In this document: positions 46,708 through 57,939 of the stretch, one piece after another
Layout of the letters: each line of letters starts with the position of its first letter
Position numbering within the stretch: the first letter of the stretch is position 1
NCBI GenBank assembly: GCA_020310875.1
Contig: CM035406.1
Location: forward strand, 85,949,511 to 86,013,510
Source of the DNA: Ceratopteris richardii
Lineage: Eukaryota; Streptophyta; Polypodiopsida; Polypodiales; Pteridaceae
Direction of reading: 5' to 3'
Length of the DNA stretch: 64,000 nucleotides
Translations under genes and position numbers: made by a program
The notes under the pieces: generated by a model
Told to the model about the DNA's origin: nothing
The model's input: only the letters and a program-made list of their open reading frames with translations
The model's database searches: none

Positions 46708-46876
46708 TGTGGAAAACCACTTCTATATATGAATCGAATACAAAATGTGACAAAGCACTTCCATATAGGAATCGAATACAAAATTATGGTACATCATTGC
46801 CACATAGGAGTGTAATACAAAATTGTGGCAATGTGACAAAACACTTCCATATAGGAATCGAATACAAAATTATGTT

Positions 46877-47834
46877 ACATCATTGTCGTATGTGAGTGTG
46901 ATACAAAATTATTGCATTGATCAAAATATTTACACCTACAATCCTGCAACCAAACATATGTATAGAATAAGACCAATTAACATGACATTTATAAACAACA
47001 ACTAAAAACACGAAACCAAGATATAACTTTACCTAATGAAGAATATACTCCCACGAGACGATTGCACCGCGTCCCTCTAAGTCTTGTGACAGTACAGTCA
47101 GTCCATGTCGATATCCATATGATTCTTCACTTCACGTTGGAGGAAGACCCATTGCCAACTCCTTTAATAAATATGCAAAATGTTAGATGAACATACATAA
47201 TGTGCTTAACACAACCCATTGCCAACATCTATAATAAATATGTAAAATGTTAGATGAACATACATAATGTGCTTAACTTCAATAATTAACATGATACTTA
47301 CAAATTGGTAGCGTATACTATCGTATCCGTCGCTACCTAAATGCGACGTTCCAACCGTATCTAAACGTGTGGGTGCCGCATCTCTCTGTTGACGATATCG
47401 ATCAGGAGTATGTTGCTGCTCATCCTGAATCGATTCCTATTCTTCAACATCTAGCCATACAAGCTTCGGTAAGCCTGCTCTAAAAGCATTGAGAGCTTCC
47501 AATCGTTGATGAGACATTACCTCGCATGCCGTATGTTGAATCCATTCGGAACTCACAATAGGATTCCCAGGTGCTGGCCGGTACTCTTCATATATGCATT
47601 GTGTGATATGACTTTTAGGGTCCCTATCCTGTTCGGTCCATTTTAAAATTACTAAATGACCGAATTCGATGGAGCAGAGTTGTCGAATGCACTGACGCAT
47701 TGAATTTTCGGCCACATCCATAATTGGAGCTCCTTTACGGATATGATATATCTTGGATTCGTCATGATCATGCGCACCCCAAGGTGTATGTGGAGATCAC
47801 ATCTGATGCAATGTGAAGATCTCATCTCATCTAA
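46877..47834 (-). pseudogene. Family Y gene 3' end, three exons (right arm)
   Basis: Better preserved than the left copy. From the array edge leftwards: HTPWGAHDHDESKIYHIRK, SMRQCIRQLCSIEFGHLVI, CIYEEYRPAPGNPIVSSEWI and FRAGLPKLVWLDVEE, one TAG, then RYRQQRDAAPTRLDTVG and SDGYDSIRYQF at a GT donor (47,301). Exon 2 starts at 47,161 and the last exon lies near 46,880-46,950. The first intron contains a 67-base tandem duplication (47,150-47,281) that copies its 3' splice region. Protein family unknown. Confidence 0.62.
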
Positions 47835-49076
47835 TGTATATATATGCATGTTTGTATACATATGCATGCTTGTATACATATGCATATGCATGCTTGTATG
47901 CATATGCATGCTTGTATGCATATGCATGCATGTATGCATATGCATGCTTGTATGCATATGTATACATGCATTCATGTATGCATATGCTTGTATGCATATG
48001 CATGCTTGTATGCATATGCATGCTTGTATGCATATGCATGCTTGTATGCATATGCATGCTTGTATGCATATGTATACATGCATTCATGTATGCATATGCT
48101 TGTATGCATATGCATTCTTGCATGCATATGCATTCATGTATGCATATGCATTCATGTATGCATATGCATGCTTGTATGCATATGCATTCATGTATGCATA
48201 TGCATGCTTGTATGCATATGCATGCTTGTACGCATATTCATTCTTGTATGCATATGCATGCTTGTATGCATATGCATGCGTGTATGCATATGCATGCTTG
48301 TATGCATATGTATACATGCATTCATGTATGCATATGATTGTATGCATATGCATGTTTGTATGCATATGCATTCTTGTATGGATGTGCATTCATGTATGCA
48401 TATGCATGCATGTATGCAAATGGATGCTTGTATGCATATGCATGCTTGTATGCATATGCAAGCTTGTATGCATATGCATGCTTGTATGCATATGCATGCA
48501 TGTATGCATATGCATGCATGTATGCATATGCATGCATGTATGCATATGCATGCATGTATGCATATGCATGCATGTATGCGTATGCATTCATGTATGCGTA
48601 TGCATTCATGTATGCATATTCATGTATGTATGCATATGCATGTATGTGTATACATATATATGCATGCATGTATGTGTATGCATATGCATGAATGTGTATG
48701 CATATGTATTATGTACGTGTGTATGCATATGCATTGTGTATGTATGTATGCATATGCATGTGTGTATGCATATGCATTGTGTATGTGTGTATGTGTATGC
48801 ATATGCATGTGTGTATGCATATGCATTATGTATGTGTGTATGTGTATGTATATGTGTATGTGTGTATGCATATGTATACATGCATTCATATATGCATATG
48901 CGTGTATGCATATGCATGCTTGTATGCATATGTATACATGCATTCATGTATGCATATGCTTGTATGCATATGCATTCTTGTATGCATATGCATTCATGTA
49001 TGCATATGCATGGTTGTATGCATATGCATTCATGTATGCATATGCATTCATGTATGCATATGCATGCTTGTATGTA
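47835..49076. repeat. ATGCATATGCAT tandem array (right arm)
   Basis: About 1.24 kb, the inverse of the left array, with the same order of variants (a GTGTGT-spaced part near 48,650-48,880) but different unit counts. Confidence 0.92.
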
Positions 49077-49430
49077 GTGAGTGAAGTGAAGAAACTACGC
49101 TATGAGGTAATATGATTGGTCGCTTCACTATAAAAATACCAAACATTTGAGTCTACTACAAATATACACTGCTCATGAGTAGATGGGTCGAAACTACAAA
49201 GAGTAGTAATTGCCCATTGTTCATTTTGCACAAGATTAGCAGACTATGTTTTTAGTATAAAGGCTTCTGCAATAACCATTCCGGCCTCTTTTTGCTTTGA
49301 TTCATTTTTCTCCCTTCCCATGTTCTCAAGGGATTCTGAATGATTCATCTTTTGCCTCTCTACATTTTCCTTCTTTTCTACTTGAGTCATCACGACTAGA
49401 AGATCCTCAAATCACACCACTAGTCCTAGG
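49077..49430 (-). pseudogene. Copia gag tail and protease remnant (right arm)
   Basis: Inverse copy of 34,322-34,668. The decayed protease motif lies at about 49,100-49,150 on the minus strand. Confidence 0.6.
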
Positions 49431-49437
49431 CAAAGTG

Positions 49438-49659
49438 CACATGTATTTTCTTTATTTCTTGGTTTCTCCAAGTAACATTAATCATGTGAAAGGAATAGGA
49501 GTTACCTTGTGTATTGGTGGAGATAATTGCCTTCAACAAATCTTTGTTGTAATGTTCCTTTGGAACTACAAAACGTATGTTCATAAATCTATGGATGTGA
49601 TGTTCTCGAAAGAAAACGAGAAAGAAGGATCAATGTGTATGAGTAAGGTTTTTATGTAA
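49438..49659 (+). pseudogene. Unknown 74-residue frame, third copy
   Basis: Reads MYFLYFLVSPSNINHV through to MCMSKVFM, here open together with upstream sequence from 49,297. The protein differs from the 34-kb copy at only a few residues. Confidence 0.35.
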
Positions 49660-49739
49660 TCATTTTCGGAGAGGAAACAAGCAAGCATCAATACAAGAGA
49701 GGGTATGAAGTCCAAACAAAAGATGACACAAGGTGTACA

Positions 49740-50080
49740 ATGAAGAAGATAGGAAATGTGAAGCCTTCATATGGTAACATCAACCTATTGAGCAAGGTAT
49801 TCTATGTGCCAACTATGAATAAAAATATCATAAGTATAGGTCAGATTGTTGACAAAGGATTGTAGGTCAGATTCATTAAGAATGAAGCATTTCTTAAGGA
49901 TCCAGATCAGGGATTCAAGAGAATAGTAAGAGGAGAGAGTTCAGGTAGATTATTTATATTTGAGCTCCAAGATACTAGAAGCGTTGAATTGTTCAATAAT
50001 GGTAGCCAAACCTTATCAAAATTAGAAATTTGGCATAAGAGGTAAGCTCATATAGATGAAAGGACTTTGACATTGAAATG
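49740..50080 (+). pseudogene. Copia GAG-pre-integrase remnant (right arm)
   Basis: Plus-strand counterpart of 33,690-34,010: NLLSKVFYVPTMNKN, a stop in place of the QV after KGL, then FELQDTRSVELF and LEIWHKR followed by a stop. Confidence 0.78.
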
Positions 50081-51175
50081 ATCTTTTCAATTAAGGATTT
50101 GATTGACTATGTCATGCACAAAGTTCCTAGTGTAACTAGGTAAATTCAATCTTTTGACTCTAATTAATGGACAAGAATTTCATTCCTAGTAAGCAATCAT
50201 AAAGATTGAATATAGGCATGAACTTAGTCTCAAGTGAAGCATTATTTGTTTAAAATCACACCAATGTAATCTTAGTGGGTCGGCATATTGACGTTGGATA
50301 CCACACTAGTATCTTGTGGTTGGATGATGTTTTGATTTACTCTATCAATCTTTTTGAGAATCCAGTCTCTTTCTCTTAAAGATAGATACAAAGCTTTAGT
50401 ATCTTGTTGAAATAGAACATTAGGAAATTAAAGTCATGAGTTAAAGTCTTGGGTGATCAAGTATTTGACTAATAGCAAGTTTATATCTTAGAAGTTTCAA
50501 TTTGTTATACAGATTTTTAGTTATTTCCTTCCACTTTCCAAATTATGTGGAATTGACTTAGATATGGTATCTGATTCTTTTTGCAAAAGTCCACGTTTAG
50601 CCGATTGGAACTAGATAACTAATTAAACATCCTAGATAGATGTTCTGTACAAGAACATATTCAATCTTCAAAAGATGACAAGTCTAAGATTGACTTATTC
50701 ATCTTGGTCTGCTTCCAATTACTATCATAACTCTCATGACCTAGAGTTTAGTACAGTCTAGAATACTGAAGTTAGGAATTGCTCATAAGATTGACAATTT
50801 CGAAGAATTTTCAGCTAAAGTCTTTGAGAAAAGTCTTCTAAATTCAAAGATTTTCATTTTAAATTTGACTTGGTCAAGATATATTAAGGTTTAACCAAAG
50901 TAAAGGGACACATTTCTCCTATAGTTTACATAGGATTCTCAAGTGCATTAGGCCAAAGTGGTCCTCAAGTCGGGTGAATAAATCAAGTAACTATTGGATG
51001 GGAGTAAACCATTATACAAAAGATCCAAGTTTGATGATTAAGACAAACAAACTTCAAGTTATTCAAATCAAATTCATATGAATCAAGATCTCTTAAAGTC
51101 TTCCGAGGGATAAGAATCCCACCTTAATTACTAAGTCCATGCACCTATTATGCCTAGAAATGGAATACTAATTAG
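50081..51175. repeat. Family X spacer (right arm)
   Basis: Non-coding and inverse to 32,581-33,690. It ends at CTAATTAG, next to the second CACTA terminal copy. Confidence 0.65.
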
Positions 51176-51625
51176 GGGCAAGCTCAAGTCACTACAACAT
51201 ATCGAGGGTATACCGAGGATGCTACCGAGGCAAATGGACGGGCATGATTTCTTCGTGACGTTGGTGTTAGAGTCGGTATATGCATCCGAAAGAAAGCTTC
51301 GGTATATGCCTCGGTATTACCGATGCTTATACCGACGTCCATACCGATGCTCGCACTGAGCATACCGACGCCTATACTGACGTCCATACTGGAGCTACCG
51401 ACGCGTATACCGACGACCTTTTGTGCACAAATTCTTTTGGGCAGAATGTGTTGTCTTTTGCTACAGCATGATGTTGTCTAGTAAAAGACAACACACTCTG
51501 CCCAACTAAGTACATGTGTTATGTACTCTAATGGAAACCAAAACATAAACTTATAGGAGCAAAAATGATCAATGAATCATGTACAGAAAGTTGTATATTC
51601 CATAAATGAAAAATGTACAAAAGTA
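51174..51625 (+). mobile_element. CACTA terminus with subterminal repeats (copy 3)
   Basis: Direct copy of 46,258-46,707 with CACTACAACATATC at 51,190 and the hairpin at 51,437-51,505. The 15 bases before the CACTA end are the same element C-derived bases as in copy 2, although element C itself is not present here. Confidence 0.8.
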
Positions 51626-52591
51626 TGATGGGTTACTTATCTTTGTGCATTCTAGTGGTAATACATTCAGTATTGTGTGTTGTGCTCCAAGCTTCTTCTT
51701 CTTCTTTGTGCTCTTCGCATGCTTCCATAGACGTCTAACTCCAACATATAGATGCATCTATATTGATTCCCTAATCAGGATTAAAAGTGATATAATGGTA
51801 TGGAAAACATCAATGCACATCTTGAGAAAAAATTCAAGATATCATACGATTGATTTCTCAAGCATTTTTTGTGGAATATGTTGTGTACATTAAGGATGGA
51901 TCATACCTATTCTGAAGGAAATAACGACTAGACATGTTATACGACTTTGGAATGAGTTGGAATAAACCACACATATAGCCCTTTGGTCACAATGATAAAC
52001 CATTTGTAGGTGAAAGATAACAAATAAAAAATGTAACATTATATAAAAGTATAACTAAAATTCTAAAAATATGTGATAACTATAAGAATAGAATTGGCTA
52101 GTGTTGTAGTGGTATTGTCTCAGTTCTTAAGTGCCCCCATAATTGAAAATCTCAGTATCGGAAGGATAGTCCTTACATATATCAAGTATACAATAACTCA
52201 AGGATTGTTATAAGCTTATGAAGAGTATTTACATGCGAAAGGATTCACTAAGGAAAATTGGGTTTGATCCAAGGAAGATAGAATAAGAAAAGCTTGATAT
52301 GTTTTCATGCTTGCATCCAAAGTCATCTCATGAACCATTAAAGAAAATTATAGATAGATTTGGTTATGTTTTCTACCTTTGATCCAAATTCACTCATGTA
52401 TCTTCACTCATTCCTTCAGTTCTATGCTTGGCAAAGGTGCATCCCCAAAAGAAGCTGCATCCCCAAAAGAACGTACTTATAGTTGAATAAGATTATTGAA
52501 GTAGTTTCCATTCATTAGCATTATCAAGAAAAGAGTTTTAGGATTATTCACTCATCAATTGGTAATTTATATTGTTCTATATTTTTTTCGA
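51626..52591. other. No gene recognised; end joins family X
   Basis: 51,626-52,430 shows no recognisable coding or repeat signal. From about 52,430 it matches the family X leader seen at 29,710-29,860. Confidence 0.4.
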
Positions 52592-52780
52592 ATGTCTATG
52601 AATAATGCGTCTACGAATGAGTCTGTGAGTAATGAGTCTACGAACAAAAATACCATTTCTATATCTTTTATTTTAGAGTATTTGTTACCTCCACCAATAA
52701 ATAATAACACTCAATCCAAGCAAAATGTAGCTGATATAGAATTAGGTAAAGAGGAGTTCATAAAAAAATCGCATTACTAG
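52592..52780 (+). pseudogene. Unknown Ser/Asn/Thr-rich reading frame (X7)
   Basis: The most open of the three copies: MSMNNASTNESVSNEST, FILEYLLPPPINNNTQ, KQNVADIELGKEEF. It ends after about 63 codons where an extra base shifts the frame. Unknown function. Confidence 0.45.
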
Positions 52781-53043
52781 TGAAACCTTAGTCTCGTAAG
52801 CCTATGAGTATGGTCTATGTAGGTATCAAGCTGCACAACTATATGGACAATAGTTAAATAGGTTGATCTTAGTTATTCTATAGCTTAAGCCATTAGACAA
52901 AAGACTTCTCATAGCTCTAAATCACGTCTTACATCCTAAAGTACGCTAAAAAAGCACCTTGCGTGTAGTCACAAAGTGAGGCCATAGCAAATTCAGTTCT
53001 GATCTTTGCATTGGTCTTTATTCACACCCCTTGAAACCGTCCT

Positions 53044-53890
53044 TTAACTTTCACATTCTTCAATGCATGGCAGTCTTATGTGGTTTCTTGTAATAATAAT
53101 GGCATTCAGTATCCCTCTTCCTTGATTTACTTCTACTCTTATTCCATTGAGCATTACTTTCCTTGTTCTTGCTCCTTCCACGTTGTTAATTCTTTCCTTG
53201 GTAAGCATCACATGCATTATACACATCTCCACTCTAAGTTCCAAACATGGATTTTCTATGAATCTTTTCACTCAAGAGTGTTGCACATATATCATCATAG
53301 ATAAATGTATCACCAACTCCACTATTGCTAATAGCTATGCAAAATGTACGTCATGATGATGGCACAGTGCATAACAACAAGAATGCTTTGATTTAATTAT
53401 CCATATCCATTTTTTGAGCCTATAGCTAGAAGAATATTGGATCAAACTCATTTATATGAGCAACAACTTTATCTTTGTCCTTCATGCAAAGGTCATATAA
53501 CTTTCTCATCAGATATACTTTATTTGATGCCATTTCTTTTTCGTATGTATTACATAACTTCTTCCAAATCTTCTCTGCATTTTCACAATCTAATATTATA
53601 AAGTAAATATTATCTGCCAGATGCAATTGAATGGTAGACCTTGCCATTTCATCCAACTCATCTAAAACATCATCATCCATATCAACATGCTTCTCTAAGA
53701 TTCCATTTACTTGCTTCCATTGTCTCCTCTGAATCAGCACGTCTTTAATATGATTCTTCTATAGAGAAAAATTTATGCCATGAAACCTTTGGATCTCAAA
53801 ATGTTATTTGCCTTACAAGTTCATGCTCCTCTTGGGAGCATTAGCACTAGACCCAGGTCCACGAAATGTGCTTGATATTTTTGATTCCAT
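53044..53890 (-). pseudogene. Copia gag remnant (X7)
   Basis: From an ATG at 53,890 leftwards, with LIQRRQWKQVNGILEKHVDM, DELDEMARSTIQLHLADN, ENAEKIWKKLCNTYEKE and LMRKLYDLCMKDKDKV. This copy keeps gag open from the basic segment through the helical core (53,426-53,740). The zinc-knuckle region near 53,060-53,110 is decayed. Confidence 0.82.
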
Positions 53891-55340
53891 GATGATAGAG
53901 GACTGACTAGAATGAAACTGGAGCTAGAATAGTCTAGGAATCACTAAAGTTTAGGAAGGGATGAACAAGTGGCAGATTTTTGGACTAAAATCAACAATCT
54001 CCCCAGAAAATGGATTAATGAAAAATAATGAAAAATCAAAAGGATTATGTGAGAGTGAATGTGCTCACATCAATAAGTGTATCAAGGAGTAAATTGACCA
54101 ATAGATAGTTGGAAAAACTAGAAACATTTTGAAAATCTTTTGCGAGAGTCTCTTATGCAGAATAAGCATATGAACAATGTCAAAATCTCATAAAACTAAA
54201 AGTACTAGCATGGAAACCTGCATAATGAATCACTAATTGTAATGCATACAGTTACTTACCCAAAAGAAGCCAACTAGGCTTATCAATCTCCTATGAACAA
54301 CTAGCATACATCTTCTATAGTGAGGCTAGTTAAGTCTTCCACTCGCATCATCAAATAGATCTGGATATCTCGGTGTCTCCTAGATAAGAAAAACTTACCA
54401 CGAACCTCTTTATCAAATGTAAAAGGCTTTATGCAAAAACCCTAACTCTTATACCAATGACCATATGGATGTACATAAGCGGTATTCATAGGAGTGTACG
54501 TAGTGAGTATATGCTCAATAGATGCTTTGAAATGATACCAAAAGGTTCAATTGATAACCCAGATACGAGCTAACAACACCTGCAAATGTCTATCCACTCT
54601 ATTCTTTAGAATCAATGCAAGAAACTAGGAAATTAGTACCACCACCTGCTAGAGAGATAACTCTTCTCCCAGCCTTATGCGTGTATATATAGGTGCTTGA
54701 ATCAAAAAGGGATAGGAATATAACTAGAGTCCACAAGTGCATGTGAAATCTCATCCATTCCTTTAATATCTTCCACTAGAGTCTACTAGTGGTTGGAGTG
54801 ATCTCGACCGCTGCTTTTGTACTTTCCACCAGAGTCCACTAGTGGTTGGTGTACTTGCCACTAGAGTTAAGTCCCACTAGGCTAAACTTAACTCAAGTTA
54901 TCTTGAGATAAAAGGCTTTAGAGCTCTTTGGGCAAAACATTCTCCCCATGCTCCCCATAGGGGTTGAACCCAAGACCTCTTCCTTCACAACCTTGAGACC
55001 TAACCACTAAGCTAAGTGGATCACTTGATTAAGAGAGCATATGAACTTATGCTTAATTCTACTCTCAAGATCTTTGGCCATACATGAGTGATCAAATGGT
55101 GTCAGATTTCAGATTTGTCTAAACCAACGAGACCCTTAGATTATAAACTTACTTTATTATATTCTTCCCCCCTTGGAAAAGATTTTAATCCTCAAAAATA
55201 AAGCTACAATATAATAACCTTAGGCAACCCCCGAGCCTCATGTTCTTAAGTTGGAAGAACATGTTCATGTTCTAAAACTAGAGGAACATGTCTCATCTAT
55301 GTGGTGGGATCCCTACCCAAATGATTCAAAACATGCTTCG
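53891..55340. repeat. Family X leader and spacer (X7)
   Basis: Matches 1,925-3,400. Contains the SINE core at 54,943-55,024. Cut at about 55,335 by the fold-back element. Confidence 0.6.
54943..55024 (-). repeat. tRNA-related SINE core (copy 4)
   Basis: B box GGGTTCAACCC intact; the A box has one change (TAGCTTAGTGG). Confidence 0.58.
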
Positions 55341-56385
55341 CATTAGCATGCGTACCTACCAAACCTATCTACAAAGTAGGGGGATCCGTCATTCTTTTTT
55401 GGAAAGGACAGCTCTAATTGGTAGCTACAAAGAGAGGAAGCTCGTTTTTTGGAAAAGGGGGGTACACAGGAGATGAAAAAGGAGGGGGCGCACATGTATC
55501 GGCTGTCTTGGCTGCACCGTATATGAAACCATCTGAGGGGCACACTTGATCTGAGGTAGAAGACTAGATAGCGTGATATATTTTTTTTTGTAGACATGAT
55601 CTGATGAAGAGGGGGCATGCTGAGTCGCTCTGTCCCAGTAAATTCACGATCAAGCTTCCAACCTTTGAGGCCCCACGACTCCGTTGCCTTTGTATATCAC
55701 TGCAGTAATTGTAGACAAGTCATTCTTGAACAATGCATTTAGCGATTTGTTGTCTTCTTCAGCGTATAGTAACATTGACATCCATGACATGAGTCCTTTA
55801 GTCTTTCCGACTTGTCAACATATTTTCCAATTGTGGCATTGAGCGCTTTTTTTGGGGTGTTGCATTATTCAAGAATGATTTGTCTGCCATTACTGTAGTG
55901 GAAATTTAGACGTACAGAGGAAACGGATCCATGGGGCCTCGAAGGTTGGAAGCTTGATTGTGAAATTACTAGGAGCCATGAAATTTGATGTGTTTGCTCC
56001 TTGAGAGAGATTTGTTCATCCAAAATATACTCGTGCTCGCTTATGAGTCTCCCACATTGTCTTTTTCTCTCTAAGTGTATATCTTGCTAAAGAAAACCAA
56101 GCGACTGACGATGACCTCTCTTCCTCAGATTATGTCTGCAAAAGAAAATATATCCCGCCGTCCAACCTTTCCCCTTAGATCAAGTGCACCCCTGACATGG
56201 TTTCATCTACGTTGCAGCCAGGGGAGCCGATACATGCGCGCAACCTCCTTTTTCATGTCCCATGTATCCCCAAAAACAAGCTTCCTCTCTTTGTAGCTAC
56301 CATTCAAAGCTGTCCTTAAAAAAAAAAATCACGAATCCCCCTACTTTCCCAAATTATTTTGGTAGGTGCACATGCTAATGTGGAC
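55341..56385. mobile_element. Fold-back element with long terminal inverted repeats
   Basis: The ends read CATTAGCATGCGTACCTACC and, inverted, the same with one or two changes (right end ...GTAGGTGCACATGCTAATG). The arms match inwards through GATCAAGCTTCCAACCTT and its inverse to about 55,736 and 55,858, leaving a loop of about 120 bases. The right arm has about 140 extra bases (56,000-56,090). There is no transposase. Long inverted ends suit a non-autonomous Mutator-like or fold-back element. No clear target duplication is seen. Confidence 0.8.
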
Positions 56386-56852
56386 ATCTCTTTCCGTGAG
56401 TAGAACATTGAATACAATGTTATCACCAAGTAAAGCTTCAGTTAGAGCTTCATGGTCAATCGTCTTTGTAAAAATTTCAACAAACTTAACAACAATATGA
56501 TTTGTGTATCAATCAAGAACTTCAAATAAAGTTGCATGAAGCACTTATCCACATCACTTAGTTATAACAAGATGACAACATGAGGAGTTACAAATGAGAG
56601 AAGGAAGAAACTCTTATGAAGAGCTATGAGTTGGTCAATTTCTTGTTCTTCCTCTTGTTCCTCATACTCATCACTCTAAGCATATTATTCTGAAAATTAT
56701 TAATGCTTCTCATTTCTCTTTTTTGTATATAGTTGAAGGCTCTCAACTAGAATACGAGGAGAAATTCTTTCCGATATCATTCTCTATATATAGAGTTTCA
56801 AAACCTAGGAAGTATGTGAGTAGGCCAAGATCATTGATCTTAAACTCTTCCT
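56386..56852. other. No gene recognised
   Basis: AT-rich, without a supported coding region or a repeat shared within the window. Confidence 0.4.
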
Positions 56853-57117
56853 TCATTTTACAAAAGAAGTGTCATAGCCATACCTTTTTGGCTTCCTTTT
56901 CTCTCTAGTAGACCTTCTTATAGTTTGTTGAGATGATTTTACCACATCTCTCATCTCCTCGACTTTAGCTTTGTTTTTAGAGTTCCAAGAGTTAATTTCT
57001 CTTCTTGGAGTCTTGTGGCCATCTTCAATTACTCGATGCTTCAAGTGTAAGCTCTTGGAGTCATGTGGCCATCTTCAAAATCACTTGAAAATGTTGTAAA
57101 GTCTTCCTCTAGGTCAT
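56853..57117 (-). pseudogene. Copia integrase-RT linker fragment
   Basis: The minus strand reads YDLEEDFTTFSSDFEDGHMT, then KAKVEEMRDVVKSSQQTIRR and KRKPKRYGYDTSFVK. These match the segment of element B between integrase and reverse transcriptase (about 41,950-42,190). A 50-base tandem repeat of the AAGATGGCCACA segment lies at 57,005-57,080. It follows the gag end of X8 directly, so gag and this linker were joined by a deletion of protease and integrase. Confidence 0.75.
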
Positions 57118-57138
57118 AGGGAAGCTTGAAACCATCCT

Positions 57139-57939
57139 TTACCTTTGACATTCTTCAATGCATCGTAGTCTTATGTGCTTTCTTGTGATAGTAATGGCAT
57201 TCAATATCCCTCTTGCTTGATTTACTTCTACTCTTATTCCATTGAGGATTATTCTTCTTGTTCTTGCTCCTTCCACATTGTTAATTCTTTCCTTGGTAAG
57301 GATCACATGCATTATATGCATCTCCACTCTAAGTTCCAACCATGGATTTTCTATGAATATTCTCACTCAAGAGTATTGATATATATCAACATAGACCAAT
57401 TTACCACCAAGTGCACTATTGCTAATAGCTATGCAGAACATACCTCATGATGATGGCAAGGTGCATAACAACAAGAATGCTTTCATTTCATTATCCATAT
57501 CCATTTTTTGATCCTAGAGCTAGGAGAATATAGCATCAAACTCATTTACATCAGTAGCCATACTACACGTTTTTGATGTCGTTTCCTTTTCGGATGCATT
57601 ACATAACTTCTTCCAAATGTGCTCTGGATTTTCACAATCTAATACTATAAAGTAAAAATTATCTGCTAGGTGCAATTCAATTGTAGACCTTGCCATTTCA
57701 TCCAACTCATCCCAAACATCATCATCCATATCAACATCCTTCTTTCAGATTCCATTTACTTGCTTCCATTGTCTCCTCTGAAACAACACATCTTTAACAT
57801 AATTCTTCTATAGAGAAAATTTTCTGCCATCAAATTTTTGGATCTCAAAATGGTATTTATCTTGCAAGTTCAAGCTCCTCTTGGGAGCACTCGCACTAGA
57901 CCCATGTCCACCAAATGTGCTTGAGATTTTTGATTCCAT
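57139..57939 (-). pseudogene. Copia gag remnant (X8)
   Basis: From an ATG at 57,939 leftwards, with MDDDVWDELDEMARSTIELH, ENPEHIWKKLCNASEKE and VNEFDAIFS. About 40 codons of the LYDL region are missing near 57,565. The zinc-knuckle region reads ECHYYHKKAHKTT, decayed. Confidence 0.8.

Larger units (their letters stand above)
46714..51175. repeat. Right arm of the large inverted repeat
   Basis: Inverse of 32,581-37,099. Flanked on both sides by the same CACTA terminal segment in direct orientation (46,258-46,707 and 51,174-51,625). Confidence 0.9.
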
